The notes: generated by a model from the sequence alone, not told the origin. 10,426 bases of DNA from JAAYBQ01 sp035403465 (GCA_035403465.1 DAONFG010000075.1:1-10426), one strand, 5' to 3'; counted from the first letter of the stretch, positions 1 to 7,127 are shown. Numbers and translations: made by a program.

Positions 1-939
1 CTGTGAATATGAAAGTTTACAGAAAAATCTCTTATTTCTTCTATCTTCAACGGGATGACGCGGATTGTGGTCACCAGCCATCTTGGTATATCCTTCAAAT
101 GAGCATGAATCCCATGTCCTTAACCTGTCTGTTGATCCGTTAAATTTATTGTGATCCTCAATATTGAAACATGAACATGTAGGGCATACGAATGTACATG
201 CACCGCACTCAAAGCACTGTTTCCCGATGTGTTCCCACACTTCCTCTTTAATGAAACCTGTTGTCACCCTGTTCATAACGCGGGAGATCCAGGCCTTGTT
301 ATCTGTTGCAAGCTTTTCGAATAGAGAAATCGATTTATCAACGGCATTTTTTTTCTCTAATGTATGCTCTGGCCCTGAAGCTTTAAGCCCCATCTTTTCA
401 GCAAAAGCGCGGCCCTTATCACTTCCCGTTTCAACAAGGTAAACATCGCCTAGATCAGTAAGGTTAAGGTCATAACCTTCATCTGCTGACGGTCCGCTGT
501 CAGTACATACACAGAAACATTGTTTGAATGGAACTGTACAGGTATTGGTAACGATGAACATCCTCTTTCTGTGCTCGAGATAAACTTCATCAACAAACTC
601 AAGCCCCATGAAAAATCTGTCAAGAACCACTATCCCTGTAAGGTCGCATGGACGGATGCCGAAGAGAGCTTTGCTTGAACTGTCAAAGTCCGGTTCCATC
701 TCGACTTTCTTCGCGTCTTTGTCATAATTGTATTTCAGAATCCTCTCAATCTGCGGGAAAACCACGGTTTTAGGAGGAATCGAAGGTATCTCTGCTGTAA
801 GGCTGATTTCTGATGCAGAAGATACCTTGTTGAAAAACACCTGTTTTGTATCCTTATCTACAACCGGGCCGTAAAGCGAATAAGACTTTGCAAGCTCCTC
901 GGCCAGTTTCATTACATTATTTTTTTCAATTAAATACAT
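1..939 (-). CDS. HydB/AsrA-like [4Fe-4S] electron-transfer subunit (3' end outside window)
   Basis: Open from an ATG at 939 to the window edge: 313 residues visible, no stop. The family (beta subunit of archaeal sulfhydrogenase, anaerobic sulfite reductase subunit A, FlxB of the Flx-Hdr complexes) carries electrons through [4Fe-4S] clusters between a flavin NAD(P)-binding partner and a catalytic subunit in the cytoplasm. Family marks seen by translating the strand: GIRPCDL at residues 94-100; a Cys-rich block with C134, C141, C143 and C145 followed by SGP; the ferredoxin motif CFECGACTFVCPTCSCF at 242-258; then RTWDSCSFEGY and a GDHNPR stretch typical of the family. The second cluster motif expected in this family would lie beyond the edge. 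The start is 2 nt after the stop of the preceding gene, with GAGAGGA about 9 nt upstream, so the two are almost certainly co-transcribed and probably translationally coupled. The exact partner enzyme cannot be told from sequence. Confidence 0.85.
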   Translation of the reverse strand, partial: MYLIEKNNVMKLAEELAKSYSLYGPVVDKDTKQVFFNKVSSASEISLTAEIPSIPPKTVVFPQIERILKYNYDKDAKKVEMEPDFDSSSKALFGIRPCDLTGIVVLDRFFMGLEFVDEVYLEHRKRMFIVTNTCTVPFKQCFCVCTDSGPSADEGYDLNLTDLGDVYLVETGSDKGRAFAEKMGLKASGPEHTLEKKNAVDKSISLFEKLATDNKAWISRVMNRVTTGFIKEEVWEHIGKQCFECGACTFVCPTCSCFNIEDHNKFNGSTDRLRTWDSCSFEGYTKMAGDHNPRHPVEDRRNKRFFCKLSYSQ

Positions 940-941
940 AA

Positions 942-2957
942 TTATATCCTCTCTATCCTGATTGGAATAATTGCGTCTTCTCCCTTATCAAAATCCTGAT
1001 TATGCTCAAGGAGGAACGAGGAAATCATCTGACGTATAAAGTACGGCACATATGCAGTTCCGGTTTTCACATCCTCTGATATCTTAACCGCAACAGTCAT
1101 CGACCCGTGAGAAGATACTATTTTAACATTCCAATGTTCTCTCACCTGAAGCTTCGCTGCATCCTCTTTGCAGATTTCAATATATCCCATGGGATAGACA
1201 AGGAGTGTGGCGTTATATTCCCTTTTAGGAATATAGGTTTTCTTCATTATATTATTCTGGTGCCAGAAATGCTGCCCCTGACCGGCTAAAAGAAGTATCG
1301 GGTATTCTGCACCTGCTTCAATGACTGTGCCGGGGCCTGTAACAGGAGCAAATCTGAACTTTCTTCCGATGGAAGCGCCGTCAAGTCTTCTGCATCCTTC
1401 GGGATACTTCTCATTACAGGGCCACTGTAAACCGAATGACTTTTCAATCTTTTCATAAGTCATACCGGAATAAGCAGGAGTAAGAGACGCGATCTCTTTG
1501 AACACATCTTCAGATGAATTGTATTTCCATGTGAGAGAAGCCTTAGCCGCAATCATCGGAAATAGTTTCCAGCCTGGAAGAACATTTTCAAAGGACTCAA
1601 CTCTTTTTCTTGAAAGCTGTACCCGTCTTTCAGTATTTGTATATGTCCCTTCATCTTCAATAACACCTGCCACGGGAATCACCACATCGGCATATTTTGC
1701 AAAAGGATTATCGAAGGTTCCAATATAAACAACAAACTCAAGTGCATCAATCTCTTCAGCATATTTAATAATTCCTTCATCATGGTCTGCAACAACCAGG
1801 CACTTCAGTCCGGAATTTTTATCAGCGAGCATTTTATAAAGATCTTTCCCCGGAGTTTTACTTAAACTTACACCCCAGCTCTTTTCAAATTTTGCAACGG
1901 CATCTGAATCAGAAAGTTTCTGGAATCCGGTCAGAAGATCGGGCGCTGTTCCCATATCATATCCGCCCTGCAGATTGCATATACCTGTAATCGGATTTGC
2001 TCCGCAGTTTTCTTTCCCCATTTTACCTGTTATAAGGAGAAGATTGTAAATGTACCCCACTGTATCAGGATCGAGCCCTGAAATCCCGGTTGACCAGAAT
2101 GCCATGGCGGATTCCGCACTGCTCAATTCCCTGGCAACGCTTACGATGGAATCATAATCAATTCCTGTAAGTGAATGAACATCTTTCAGATCCATACTGT
2201 TCACTGATGTTGCAAATCCGTTGTACCCTTCAGTTGATCCGGTTACAAAATCAGCATCTATCAGCCCCTCATCAATTACCGCTTTCACAAGTGCCGCAAG
2301 CAGAACTTTTTTTGAACCAGGCTTTATCTGCAGATGAGTGTCGCTGAGCTTTGCAATCTGTGTGGAAAGGCTGCTGACTGTGACGACCCTGGTCCCGGCC
2401 ATCTGTGCCTTATGTATCTCACTTCCGATGATGGGATTCATCTTTGTAATATCCGAACCTACGACAAGTATAAACTTTGTCTTTGAAATTTCCTCAAGTG
2501 AACCGGTCATGCCGGGGAATCCTGCGCCGTCATTAAGGACATTCAAGCTGCTTCTGTGGCCGGATTCAGAATCAAGAGTGATATTGTTTGTTTTAAATAC
2601 ACTCCGTGCAAGCTTCGCGAAGAGATAATTATTTTCATTTGATGATCTTGGTGAAGCGAGAAATGCTGTCGATTCTGCAGCATTACTGCTATACTTCGCC
2701 ATTTTCTCCATCATGAAGTTAACCGCTTCCTCGTAGCCGGCTTTCTTAAAATTGCCATCTACCTTGATCATGGGAGAACTGATCCTCTGATCAGTCCTGA
2801 GCAGTTCGTGAAAATGCCATCCCCTGACACATAACCTGCCTTTGCTTACCGGGTGGTTTCTTGAGGAAAAAACTCCGCTAACTTTACCATCCTGAATATT
2901 GAGGTAGTTGCCGCATCCGGTTCCGCAGAAATTACATACTCCAGACTTATAATCCAT
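942..2957 (-). CDS. FdhA-like molybdopterin oxidoreductase lacking formate-dehydrogenase catalytic residues
   Basis: A 671-residue member of the prokaryotic molybdopterin oxidoreductase (DMSO reductase/FdhA) superfamily. Start chosen at ATG 2957: AGAGG at 2964-2968 is 6 nt upstream of it, but would directly abut the TTG at 2963. The N-terminal cluster motif is complete (C8, C11, C15, C43), as in E. coli FdhF. The middle keeps the fold signatures DMG, GTYTNTERRVQ (437-447) and a C-terminal molydopterin-binding domain. Aligned by eye to FdhF, the catalytic Sec140/Cys is Gly133 (context DSESGHRSS; His134 is kept), the formate-binding Arg333 is Thr324 (context GANPITGICNLQG), and Lys44 is Arg45. 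The usual HTGTMTRR-like cofactor loop is HFWHQNNIMKK at 563-573. I therefore do not call it a formate dehydrogenase. It could be a NuoG-like electron conduit or act on another substrate. There is no membrane segment or Tat signal, so it should be cytoplasmic. It is coupled to the HydB-like gene. Confidence 0.85.
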   Translation of the reverse strand: MDYKSGVCNFCGTGCGNYLNIQDGKVSGVFSSRNHPVSKGRLCVRGWHFHELLRTDQRISSPMIKVDGNFKKAGYEEAVNFMMEKMAKYSSNAAESTAFLASPRSSNENNYLFAKLARSVFKTNNITLDSESGHRSSLNVLNDGAGFPGMTGSLEEISKTKFILVVGSDITKMNPIIGSEIHKAQMAGTRVVTVSSLSTQIAKLSDTHLQIKPGSKKVLLAALVKAVIDEGLIDADFVTGSTEGYNGFATSVNSMDLKDVHSLTGIDYDSIVSVARELSSAESAMAFWSTGISGLDPDTVGYIYNLLLITGKMGKENCGANPITGICNLQGGYDMGTAPDLLTGFQKLSDSDAVAKFEKSWGVSLSKTPGKDLYKMLADKNSGLKCLVVADHDEGIIKYAEEIDALEFVVYIGTFDNPFAKYADVVIPVAGVIEDEGTYTNTERRVQLSRKRVESFENVLPGWKLFPMIAAKASLTWKYNSSEDVFKEIASLTPAYSGMTYEKIEKSFGLQWPCNEKYPEGCRRLDGASIGRKFRFAPVTGPGTVIEAGAEYPILLLAGQGQHFWHQNNIMKKTYIPKREYNATLLVYPMGYIEICKEDAAKLQVREHWNVKIVSSHGSMTVAVKISEDVKTGTAYVPYFIRQMISSFLLEHNQDFDKGEDAIIPIRIERI

Positions 2958-2963
2958 ATCCAA

Positions 2964-2968
2964 CCTCT
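2964..2968 (-). promoter_or_regulatory. Ribosome-binding site fixing the start of the FdhA-like gene
   Basis: Minus-strand AGAGG lies 6 nt from ATG 2957 and immediately against the in-frame TTG at 2963. That spacing makes the ATG, not the TTG, the start. Confidence 0.6.
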
Positions 2969-3181
2969 AAGCCAGTATTCTTTAAGTACCTACATGCCAC
3001 TTTGGTCACGATAAAAGCTGTAACCATATGCCATATACTTTATCCAACTGTTTGATTAACCTGTTTGTGATGAATAATTCAACTTACACTTTTCATCCGC
3101 ACTTTGCGAAAATTTTTTGAATAAATTTAAATTGTTCATCAAAAACTGATCAGATAATAGGTGCAAATGAGGTGATTGTAA

Positions 3182-3223
3182 ATAGGGGGATAATCTTTTT
3201 ACCGCAGGGGGGAATTCCCCTAT
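3182..3223. repeat. Inverted repeat with two competing G/C stems
   Basis: ATAGGGG (3182-3188) is the exact inverted complement of CCCCTAT (3217-3223). The same CCCC can instead pair with GGGG at 3209-3212 around AATT, forming the perfect palindrome GGGGAATTCCCC (3209-3220). It lies about 225 nt upstream of the FdhA-like start, in its possible leader or promoter zone. No T-tract follows on either strand, so it does not look like a simple terminator. An operator or switchable RNA fold is possible but unproven. Confidence 0.4.
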
Positions 3224-3266
3224 GATTTTGAAAGCATGATGTTAATTATGAAACGAAGCAGATTAC

Positions 3267-3288
3267 TGCACCTGATTGATCAGCTGCA
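3267..3288. repeat. 22-bp near-perfect palindrome, possible operator
   Basis: The arms are TGCAcCTGAT and ATCAGcTGCA around a TG centre, with one mismatched pair. It sits 28 nt past the regulator stop codon and about 310 nt before the FdhA-like start. There is no T-run on either side, which argues against an intrinsic terminator. The symmetry suits a dimeric DNA-binding protein, but it does not show the TGGT-N-ACCA core known for several FadR-subfamily operators. Confidence 0.35.
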
Positions 3289-3315
3289 CTGGTCACAGGC
3301 CCATATTAAACAATA

Positions 3316-4014
3316 TTATGCTTTCATCTCTTCTTCTGCAAAACTAAGATGCTCATACATTTTCTGGCGGGCCAGTTCTACATTACGGCTTTTTATTGCT
3401 TCTACAACAGCAAGATGCTGCCTGAAGAGAATCTGCGGGTTCCCCTTTTTTCTGAACAGCTGCTCCCTGTTGATCTTGATGGTTTTACGCATTGTATCTG
3501 AAATTGTATTCATGAGCCTTACAAGCAGTGAATTGCGCGATGCCTGGGCAATGGCAAAATGCAGTTTCCAGTCAGCCACCTCTCCCAGATTTGAAGTCTG
3601 AAGCGCGTTTTCCATTTCCTCTATTGTTGCTGTCATAATTTTGAAATCTTCATCAGTGGCATTGACCGCTGCAAGACCTGCGGCTTCTACCTCAAGACCT
3701 TTTCTGACTTCAAGAATCTCAACAATAGTATCTCTTTCCATCATCAGGAGCAGCGCAAGGGGCTGAATAATTGAATTTACATCGCTCTGCTTAATATATG
3801 TTCCCTCTCCGGATTTAATTTCAAGCAGACCAAGAAGATGAAGTGCGCTTAGTGCTTCGCGAAGGGAAGCCCTGCTTACATTTAAATTTTCGGCCAGAAC
3901 CCTCTCTGCAGGGAGCCTGTCACCCGGTTTAAGATTCCCTTCTGTTATCATCACTCGTATCTGTTCAACAATCTGTTCGTAAATTTTCTGCTGTTGAATA
4001 GGTTTAAAGTCCAT
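3316..4014 (-). CDS. FadR-subfamily GntR regulator with FCD domain (LldR/LutR-like)
   Basis: 232 residues, usual length for the FadR subfamily. Residues about 8-75 form the GntR winged helix-turn-helix: YEQIVEQIRVMI, then LKPGDRLPAERVLAENLNVSRASLREAL and the wing at GLLEIKSGEGTYI. Residues about 90-225 are the all-helical FCD ligand-binding domain, with its metal/ligand set D148, H152, H200 and H222 (DWKLHFAIAQASRN is the characteristic D-x3-H block). Relatives include LldR and LutR, which release DNA when lactate binds, and the adjacent lactate cluster fits that role. Ligand and targets are inferred. The ATG at 4014 was chosen over TTG at 4020 because GGGG lies 8 nt upstream of it. It is separated from both neighbours by more than 300 nt, so it probably has its own promoter. 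Confidence 0.9.
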   Translation of the reverse strand: MDFKPIQQQKIYEQIVEQIRVMITEGNLKPGDRLPAERVLAENLNVSRASLREALSALHLLGLLEIKSGEGTYIKQSDVNSIIQPLALLLMMERDTIVEILEVRKGLEVEAAGLAAVNATDEDFKIMTATIEEMENALQTSNLGEVADWKLHFAIAQASRNSLLVRLMNTISDTMRKTIKINREQLFRKKGNPQILFRQHLAVVEAIKSRNVELARQKMYEHLSFAEEEMKA

Positions 4015-4142
4015 TAACAATACCCCGTAAAAGTACGATTATTACATATGTCATTCTGAAGTTTACTTAATTTCACCTTTACTGTTTTTGTCGAGAACAA
4101 TTATCTCCGGTTTTACGTTTTTCCGGGATGTACACACTGCTG

Positions 4143-4162
4143 ACAGGTTAACTCATACCTGT
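4143..4162. promoter_or_regulatory. Short inverted repeat upstream of the regulator, possible operator
   Basis: ACAGGT (4143-4148) and ACCTGT (4157-4162) are exact inverted complements separated by 8 nt, about 130 nt upstream of the regulator ATG. The geometry is compatible with a dimer site and autoregulation, but six-base arms can occur by chance. Confidence 0.25.
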
Positions 4163-4200
4163 GTATCACAAAGAAATCATGTAATAGTCAAAAAGGCCGC

Positions 4201-4337
4201 CCCCTAAATCCCTACTTCGGCAGGCTCTGTACATCGCCGGAGGGGGACTTGAAGAAAATTTTATCTGAAAGGTTTTTATAAAACAAACATCATATTACAA
4301 TTACATCTTTAAAGCTCCCCTCCGGGGGATTTAGGGG
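4201..4337. repeat. Composite inverted-repeat element (MITE/REP-like)
   Basis: The outer arms CCCCTAAATCCC (4201-4212) and GGGATTTAGGGG (4326-4337) are perfect complements. The inner arms at 4237-4250 (CCGGAGGGGGACTT) and 4312-4325 (AAGCTCCCCTCCGG) pair at 12 of 14 positions. In the right half the two arms are contiguous; in the left half 24 nt (4213-4236) separate them. The central 61 nt (4251-4311) are A/T-rich and non-coding. The right half alone can fold as TCCCC-CGGA-GGGGA on the minus strand, 16 nt beyond the lutBA stop, but without a T-tract. It could be a non-autonomous mobile element, a REP-type repeat or an mRNA 3' end structure. Only one copy is present in this window. Confidence 0.6.
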
Positions 4338-4353
4338 ACCGATTTTAACACTT

Positions 4354-6489
4354 CTAATCCTCAATCATCTCCGCAATCAGTTCAAGAGTATGCTTAACTG
4401 TAATATTATCTCCGGACTGATCGACTCCCCCCCGAATCTGCAATACACATCCCGGACAGTCCATTGCGACCAGCGGAGCTCCTGTATTCCTTATATTAGT
4501 AAGCTTACGCTGCAGTATCGGTTTTGAGATCTCGGGCAGTTTGATTGAATAGGATCCACCCATACCGCAGCACATGTCACACTCAAACATCTCCTTTATC
4601 TCATACCCTGCTTTTCTGAGAATTTCACGCGGCTGTTCTGATACATTAAGAGTCCGCTTAAGGTGACATGAATCATGATATGTAAGCGATCCCATAGATT
4701 TACCCTGCTTAAGTTTCAGGTGCCCTTCATCAATAAGTTTTTTTGTCAGAACCGAAAAGTCGATAGTCTTTGCCGCAAGTTTTTCCGCATCCGCCATATG
4801 CTCTGTCTGACCTAAACTTTCAAATGTGCTGATAAATTCATGGTTAAGCGCAACCGTGCATGTGGGGCACGCTGATACTACATACTCAACATCTTCTTTA
4901 AGAAGGGCCTTTATATTGTCCACAGCATTGTTTGCGGCAACTTCATACGCGCCGTTATATCTTGCCGGTGCACCGCAGCATGTCTGCTCCTGAGGATATA
5001 CTACCTGGTACCCCGCCCTGTTGAGAATTTTTACAAGCGAAACACCCATTTCCGGATAGGCAAAATCGATGAGGCATCCTGAATAGAATGCGATCTTTTT
5101 ATCAGACGCAGGCTGTTTAATTTTTTTAAACTCGTCCCTGAATGGAACGGCTGCAATCGCAGGAAGACTTCTCCCCTCCGTCAGATCAGAGAGAAAGAGC
5201 GGAAGATGACGGATAAAACTTCCGGTGGTAAAGGGCTTCCCTGTAACAGAAGCAGTACGGAGCATGGCATGGAACATTTTACGGTTATTAACTACTGAGA
5301 ATATAGCCTTCTGCGCGAGAGACTGTCCCTTATCAACAACAATACGTCTCCGTATCTCCATTATCATTTCCGGTATATCAAGTTTCCCCGGGCATACCTC
5401 TTTACAGTTTCCGCACTGAATGCACAAACCCTGTATATCTTCGGAATTTTTCATCTCCTCGAACCATGCAGTGAGTATTGTTCCGATACCGCCGGTGTAT
5501 GTGCTTCCGAAAACATGTCCGCCGACAAGACGGAATATCGGACAGACATTAAGACATGAACCGCACCTGATGCACTGCATAGCCTGGACAAATTTAGGAT
5601 CCTTTGACATCTCGGTCCTATGATTATCCATCAGCACTATATGAAGATCCTTCATTGTTCCGTCAGTATTAGGAGTTGTACCTGTGATAATCGAAACATA
5701 GCTGGTAAGGAGCTGGGCTGTCGCACTTCTGGGAAGTGCTGTGAGAATCGGAACTATATCATCGAATTTTTCCACAAACTTTTCAATACCGACAAGGGCG
5801 ACATGTATCTTCGGCAGTATTGTAGTCATCCTTGCGTTCCCTTCATTTGTTACTATTACAATACTCCCTGTTTCGGCTACAGCTATATTACCGCCTGTTA
5901 TCCCCATATCCGCTTCGAGAAATTTAGCTCTAAGCTCATGCCGTGCCACTTCAACTAGTTTCGGGATATCATTGCTCAGACGTTCATGCACTTCTTTACT
6001 GAAAAGATCAGAGACCTCCTCCTTTGTCATATGGATTGCCGGCATAACCATATGCGACGGCCTCTGCCCTGCAAGCTGTATAATCCATTCACCAAGATCT
6101 GTCTCCCTTACGGAAACACCGATCTCTTCAAGATGCTTATTAAGATGTATCTCTTCACTGGCCATCGATTTTGATTTTACCACTGATTTTACATTATTAT
6201 CTTTAGCAACATTCAGTATATAGTTAACTGCTTCCTCCGCGCTATTCGCTCTGAAAACTTTTGCCCCGCGCGCTTCAGCGTTCTTCGTAAAAGCTGCTGC
6301 CATTTCTTCAAGATGAGCTGCAGCATAGGCTTTTCTATCTGCAATGGTCTGTCTCAGTTCTTCGAAGTCTATACCTTCATATGATTTTGCCCTGTTGATT
6401 TTATATGCTTCAGAGAACTTTCCCAATGCTCCCGTCAGGATCGGATTGTTTACGGCATTGCTTATAGATTTCTTAAAGTTTTTTTCCAT
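4354..6489 (-). CDS. lutB: LutB-LutA fusion, Fe-S subunit of L-lactate oxidation complex
   Basis: 711 residues, close to the sum of Bacillus subtilis LutB plus LutA. Order: LUD domain (about 65-290, with TGGNIAVAETGSIVIVTNEGN at 198-218), two [4Fe-4S] motifs (C306-C309-C312-C316 and C356-C359-C362-C366), a linker, then two LutA/GlcF-type CCG domains (C472, CCG 504-506, C541/C544; and C608, CCG 640-642, C678/C681). With LutC it should oxidise L-lactate to pyruvate in the cytoplasm and pass electrons on, as the LutABC/LldEFG complexes do. The start is ATG 6489, 4 nt after the lutC stop, with GGAGGGG at 6497-6503 spaced 7 nt. A longer frame to 6543 would overlap lutC and adds an unrelated 18-residue stretch, so I rejected it. 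A fused LutBA is also found in Desulfovibrio lactate loci. Confidence 0.93.
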   Translation of the reverse strand: MEKNFKKSISNAVNNPILTGALGKFSEAYKINRAKSYEGIDFEELRQTIADRKAYAAAHLEEMAAAFTKNAEARGAKVFRANSAEEAVNYILNVAKDNNVKSVVKSKSMASEEIHLNKHLEEIGVSVRETDLGEWIIQLAGQRPSHMVMPAIHMTKEEVSDLFSKEVHERLSNDIPKLVEVARHELRAKFLEADMGITGGNIAVAETGSIVIVTNEGNARMTTILPKIHVALVGIEKFVEKFDDIVPILTALPRSATAQLLTSYVSIITGTTPNTDGTMKDLHIVLMDNHRTEMSKDPKFVQAMQCIRCGSCLNVCPIFRLVGGHVFGSTYTGGIGTILTAWFEEMKNSEDIQGLCIQCGNCKEVCPGKLDIPEMIMEIRRRIVVDKGQSLAQKAIFSVVNNRKMFHAMLRTASVTGKPFTTGSFIRHLPLFLSDLTEGRSLPAIAAVPFRDEFKKIKQPASDKKIAFYSGCLIDFAYPEMGVSLVKILNRAGYQVVYPQEQTCCGAPARYNGAYEVAANNAVDNIKALLKEDVEYVVSACPTCTVALNHEFISTFESLGQTEHMADAEKLAAKTIDFSVLTKKLIDEGHLKLKQGKSMGSLTYHDSCHLKRTLNVSEQPREILRKAGYEIKEMFECDMCCGMGGSYSIKLPEISKPILQRKLTNIRNTGAPLVAMDCPGCVLQIRGGVDQSGDNITVKHTLELIAEMIED

Positions 6490-6493
6490 ACTC

Positions 6494-7039
6494 CTACCCC
6501 TCCATCTCATCAACAAATACAATAACAAGCCGTTTGGGACCATGTACGCCTATGGTAAGAACCCGTTCTATATCAGCAGTCCTGCTGGGGCCTGTTATGA
6601 ATGCTATATAGCTGCTGTTTTCAGGCCTGATTTTTCTGAATACTGCAGTTTTATCTTCGAGGATTCTGTCTGTTCCTACTAAAGCAATATGGATTTCAGG
6701 AAGAGTGGATACAAGTCGCTCGTTTATCGAAGTCTGGTCTGCAACAAGAGAACCGGTATCAGCGAGAGCGTAGGACATTTCGCTTATGCCGGCTAGTGAA
6801 TCAGCTGCAAGGTCACGTGTTATTTCAAATTTAAGTCCCGGTATTTTTTCACTGAGAGATTTTTTATCCGCGTCTTTCATGAAACCGGAATCACTCCAGA
6901 GTGCATAGGATTTACCGTTGCCGGATACACCCTCTTTTTTCAGAAATGAGAGAATAAAATCCACTGTTTCGCTTTTTGTTTTAAACCTGTAAACCTCTGA
7001 TCCTACCGCTTCCGCCCTGGCTTTAAATTTTTCGAACAT
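6494..7039 (-). CDS. lutC: LutC/LldG-type LUD-domain protein of L-lactate oxidation
   Basis: 181 residues, shorter than B. subtilis LutC (about 240), with the difference at the N-terminus. It is a single LUD domain: SYALADTGSLVADQTSINER near 89-108, LPEIHIALVGTDRI, then ITGPSRTADIERVLTIGVHGP near 148-168, which is the family signature. There are no Cys motifs, so it carries no Fe-S cluster itself. In LutABC/LldEFG systems this subunit works with the Fe-S LutA and LutB proteins. Start ATG 7039 has AGGAGG 5 nt upstream. It is 4 nt from lutBA, so the pair forms one translational unit. It follows the GlcF-like gene after a 106-nt spacer. Confidence 0.93.
   Translation of the reverse strand: MFEKFKARAEAVGSEVYRFKTKSETVDFILSFLKKEGVSGNGKSYALWSDSGFMKDADKKSLSEKIPGLKFEITRDLAADSLAGISEMSYALADTGSLVADQTSINERLVSTLPEIHIALVGTDRILEDKTAVFRKIRPENSSYIAFITGPSRTADIERVLTIGVHGPKRLVIVFVDEMEG
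6497..6503 (-). promoter_or_regulatory. Ribosome-binding site of lutBA, inside the end of lutC
   Basis: Minus-strand GGAGGGG lies 7 nt before ATG 6489 and within the last lutC codons, immediately before its TAG. It fixes the lutBA start and suggests translational coupling. Confidence 0.7.
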
Positions 7040-7115
7040 ATCATCCTCCTCAATAAAACTGATTACGATCAGACCTCTCCCCGATGACCTGTTCCTGATA
7101 ATTCAATCAGTCATC

Positions 7116-7127
7116 ACCGGTACCGGT
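7116..7127. repeat. Perfect 12-bp palindrome in the glcF-lutC spacer
   Basis: ACCGGTACCGGT is fully self-complementary and also a direct repeat of ACCGGT. It lies in the 106-nt spacer between the GlcF-like stop (7146) and the lutC start (7039). The spacer also has CTGAT-TACG-ATCAG (7059-7072). It could be an operator or processing site; no T-tract was seen. Confidence 0.3.

Larger units (their letters stand above)
2958..3315. other. Intergenic region between regulator and FdhA-like gene (no gene seen)
   Basis: This 358-nt A/T-rich stretch must contain the 3' end of the regulator transcript and probably the promoter and leader of the FdhA-like operon. I found no convincing -35/-10 pair. It holds two structured elements listed separately (3182-3223 and 3267-3288) and a perfect 8-mer palindrome CTGATCAG at 3146-3153. 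No open frame here has a credible ribosome site or recognisable product. Confidence 0.6.
4015..4353. other. Intergenic region between lutBA fusion and regulator (no gene seen)
   Basis: This 339-nt stretch is dominated by the composite inverted repeat at 4201-4337. The part next to the regulator (4015-4190) should hold the regulator promoter; TCGACA on the minus strand around 4090 resembles a -35 box, but no good -10 follows at 17 nt. A short inverted repeat at 4143-4162 is listed separately. No coding potential was recognised. Confidence 0.6.

Noticed and set aside
164..442. Plus-strand open frame inside the HydB-like gene, and similar plus-strand frames elsewhere
   Set aside because: They are antisense shadows of well-supported minus-strand genes with no recognisable product.
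942..2963. Calling the molybdopterin gene a formate dehydrogenase alpha subunit starting at TTG 2963
   Set aside because: The Sec/Cys and Arg positions needed for formate are Gly and Thr, and the ribosome site spacing favours ATG 2957.
3056..4151. Shared 9-mer TTAACCTGT at 3056-3064 (plus) and 4143-4151 (minus) as a common operator
   Set aside because: Two few-hundred-base regions compared on both strands are expected to share about one 9-mer by chance, and the copies lack matching symmetry.
4306..4345. Intrinsic terminator right after lutBA
   Set aside because: The TCCCC-CGGA-GGGGA hairpin is short and no T-tract follows; it is better described as part of the inverted-repeat element.
6490..6543. 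Upstream extension of the LutBA frame by 18 residues
   Set aside because: It overlaps lutC, has no family match, and the ATG at 6489 has a well-spaced GGAGGGG.
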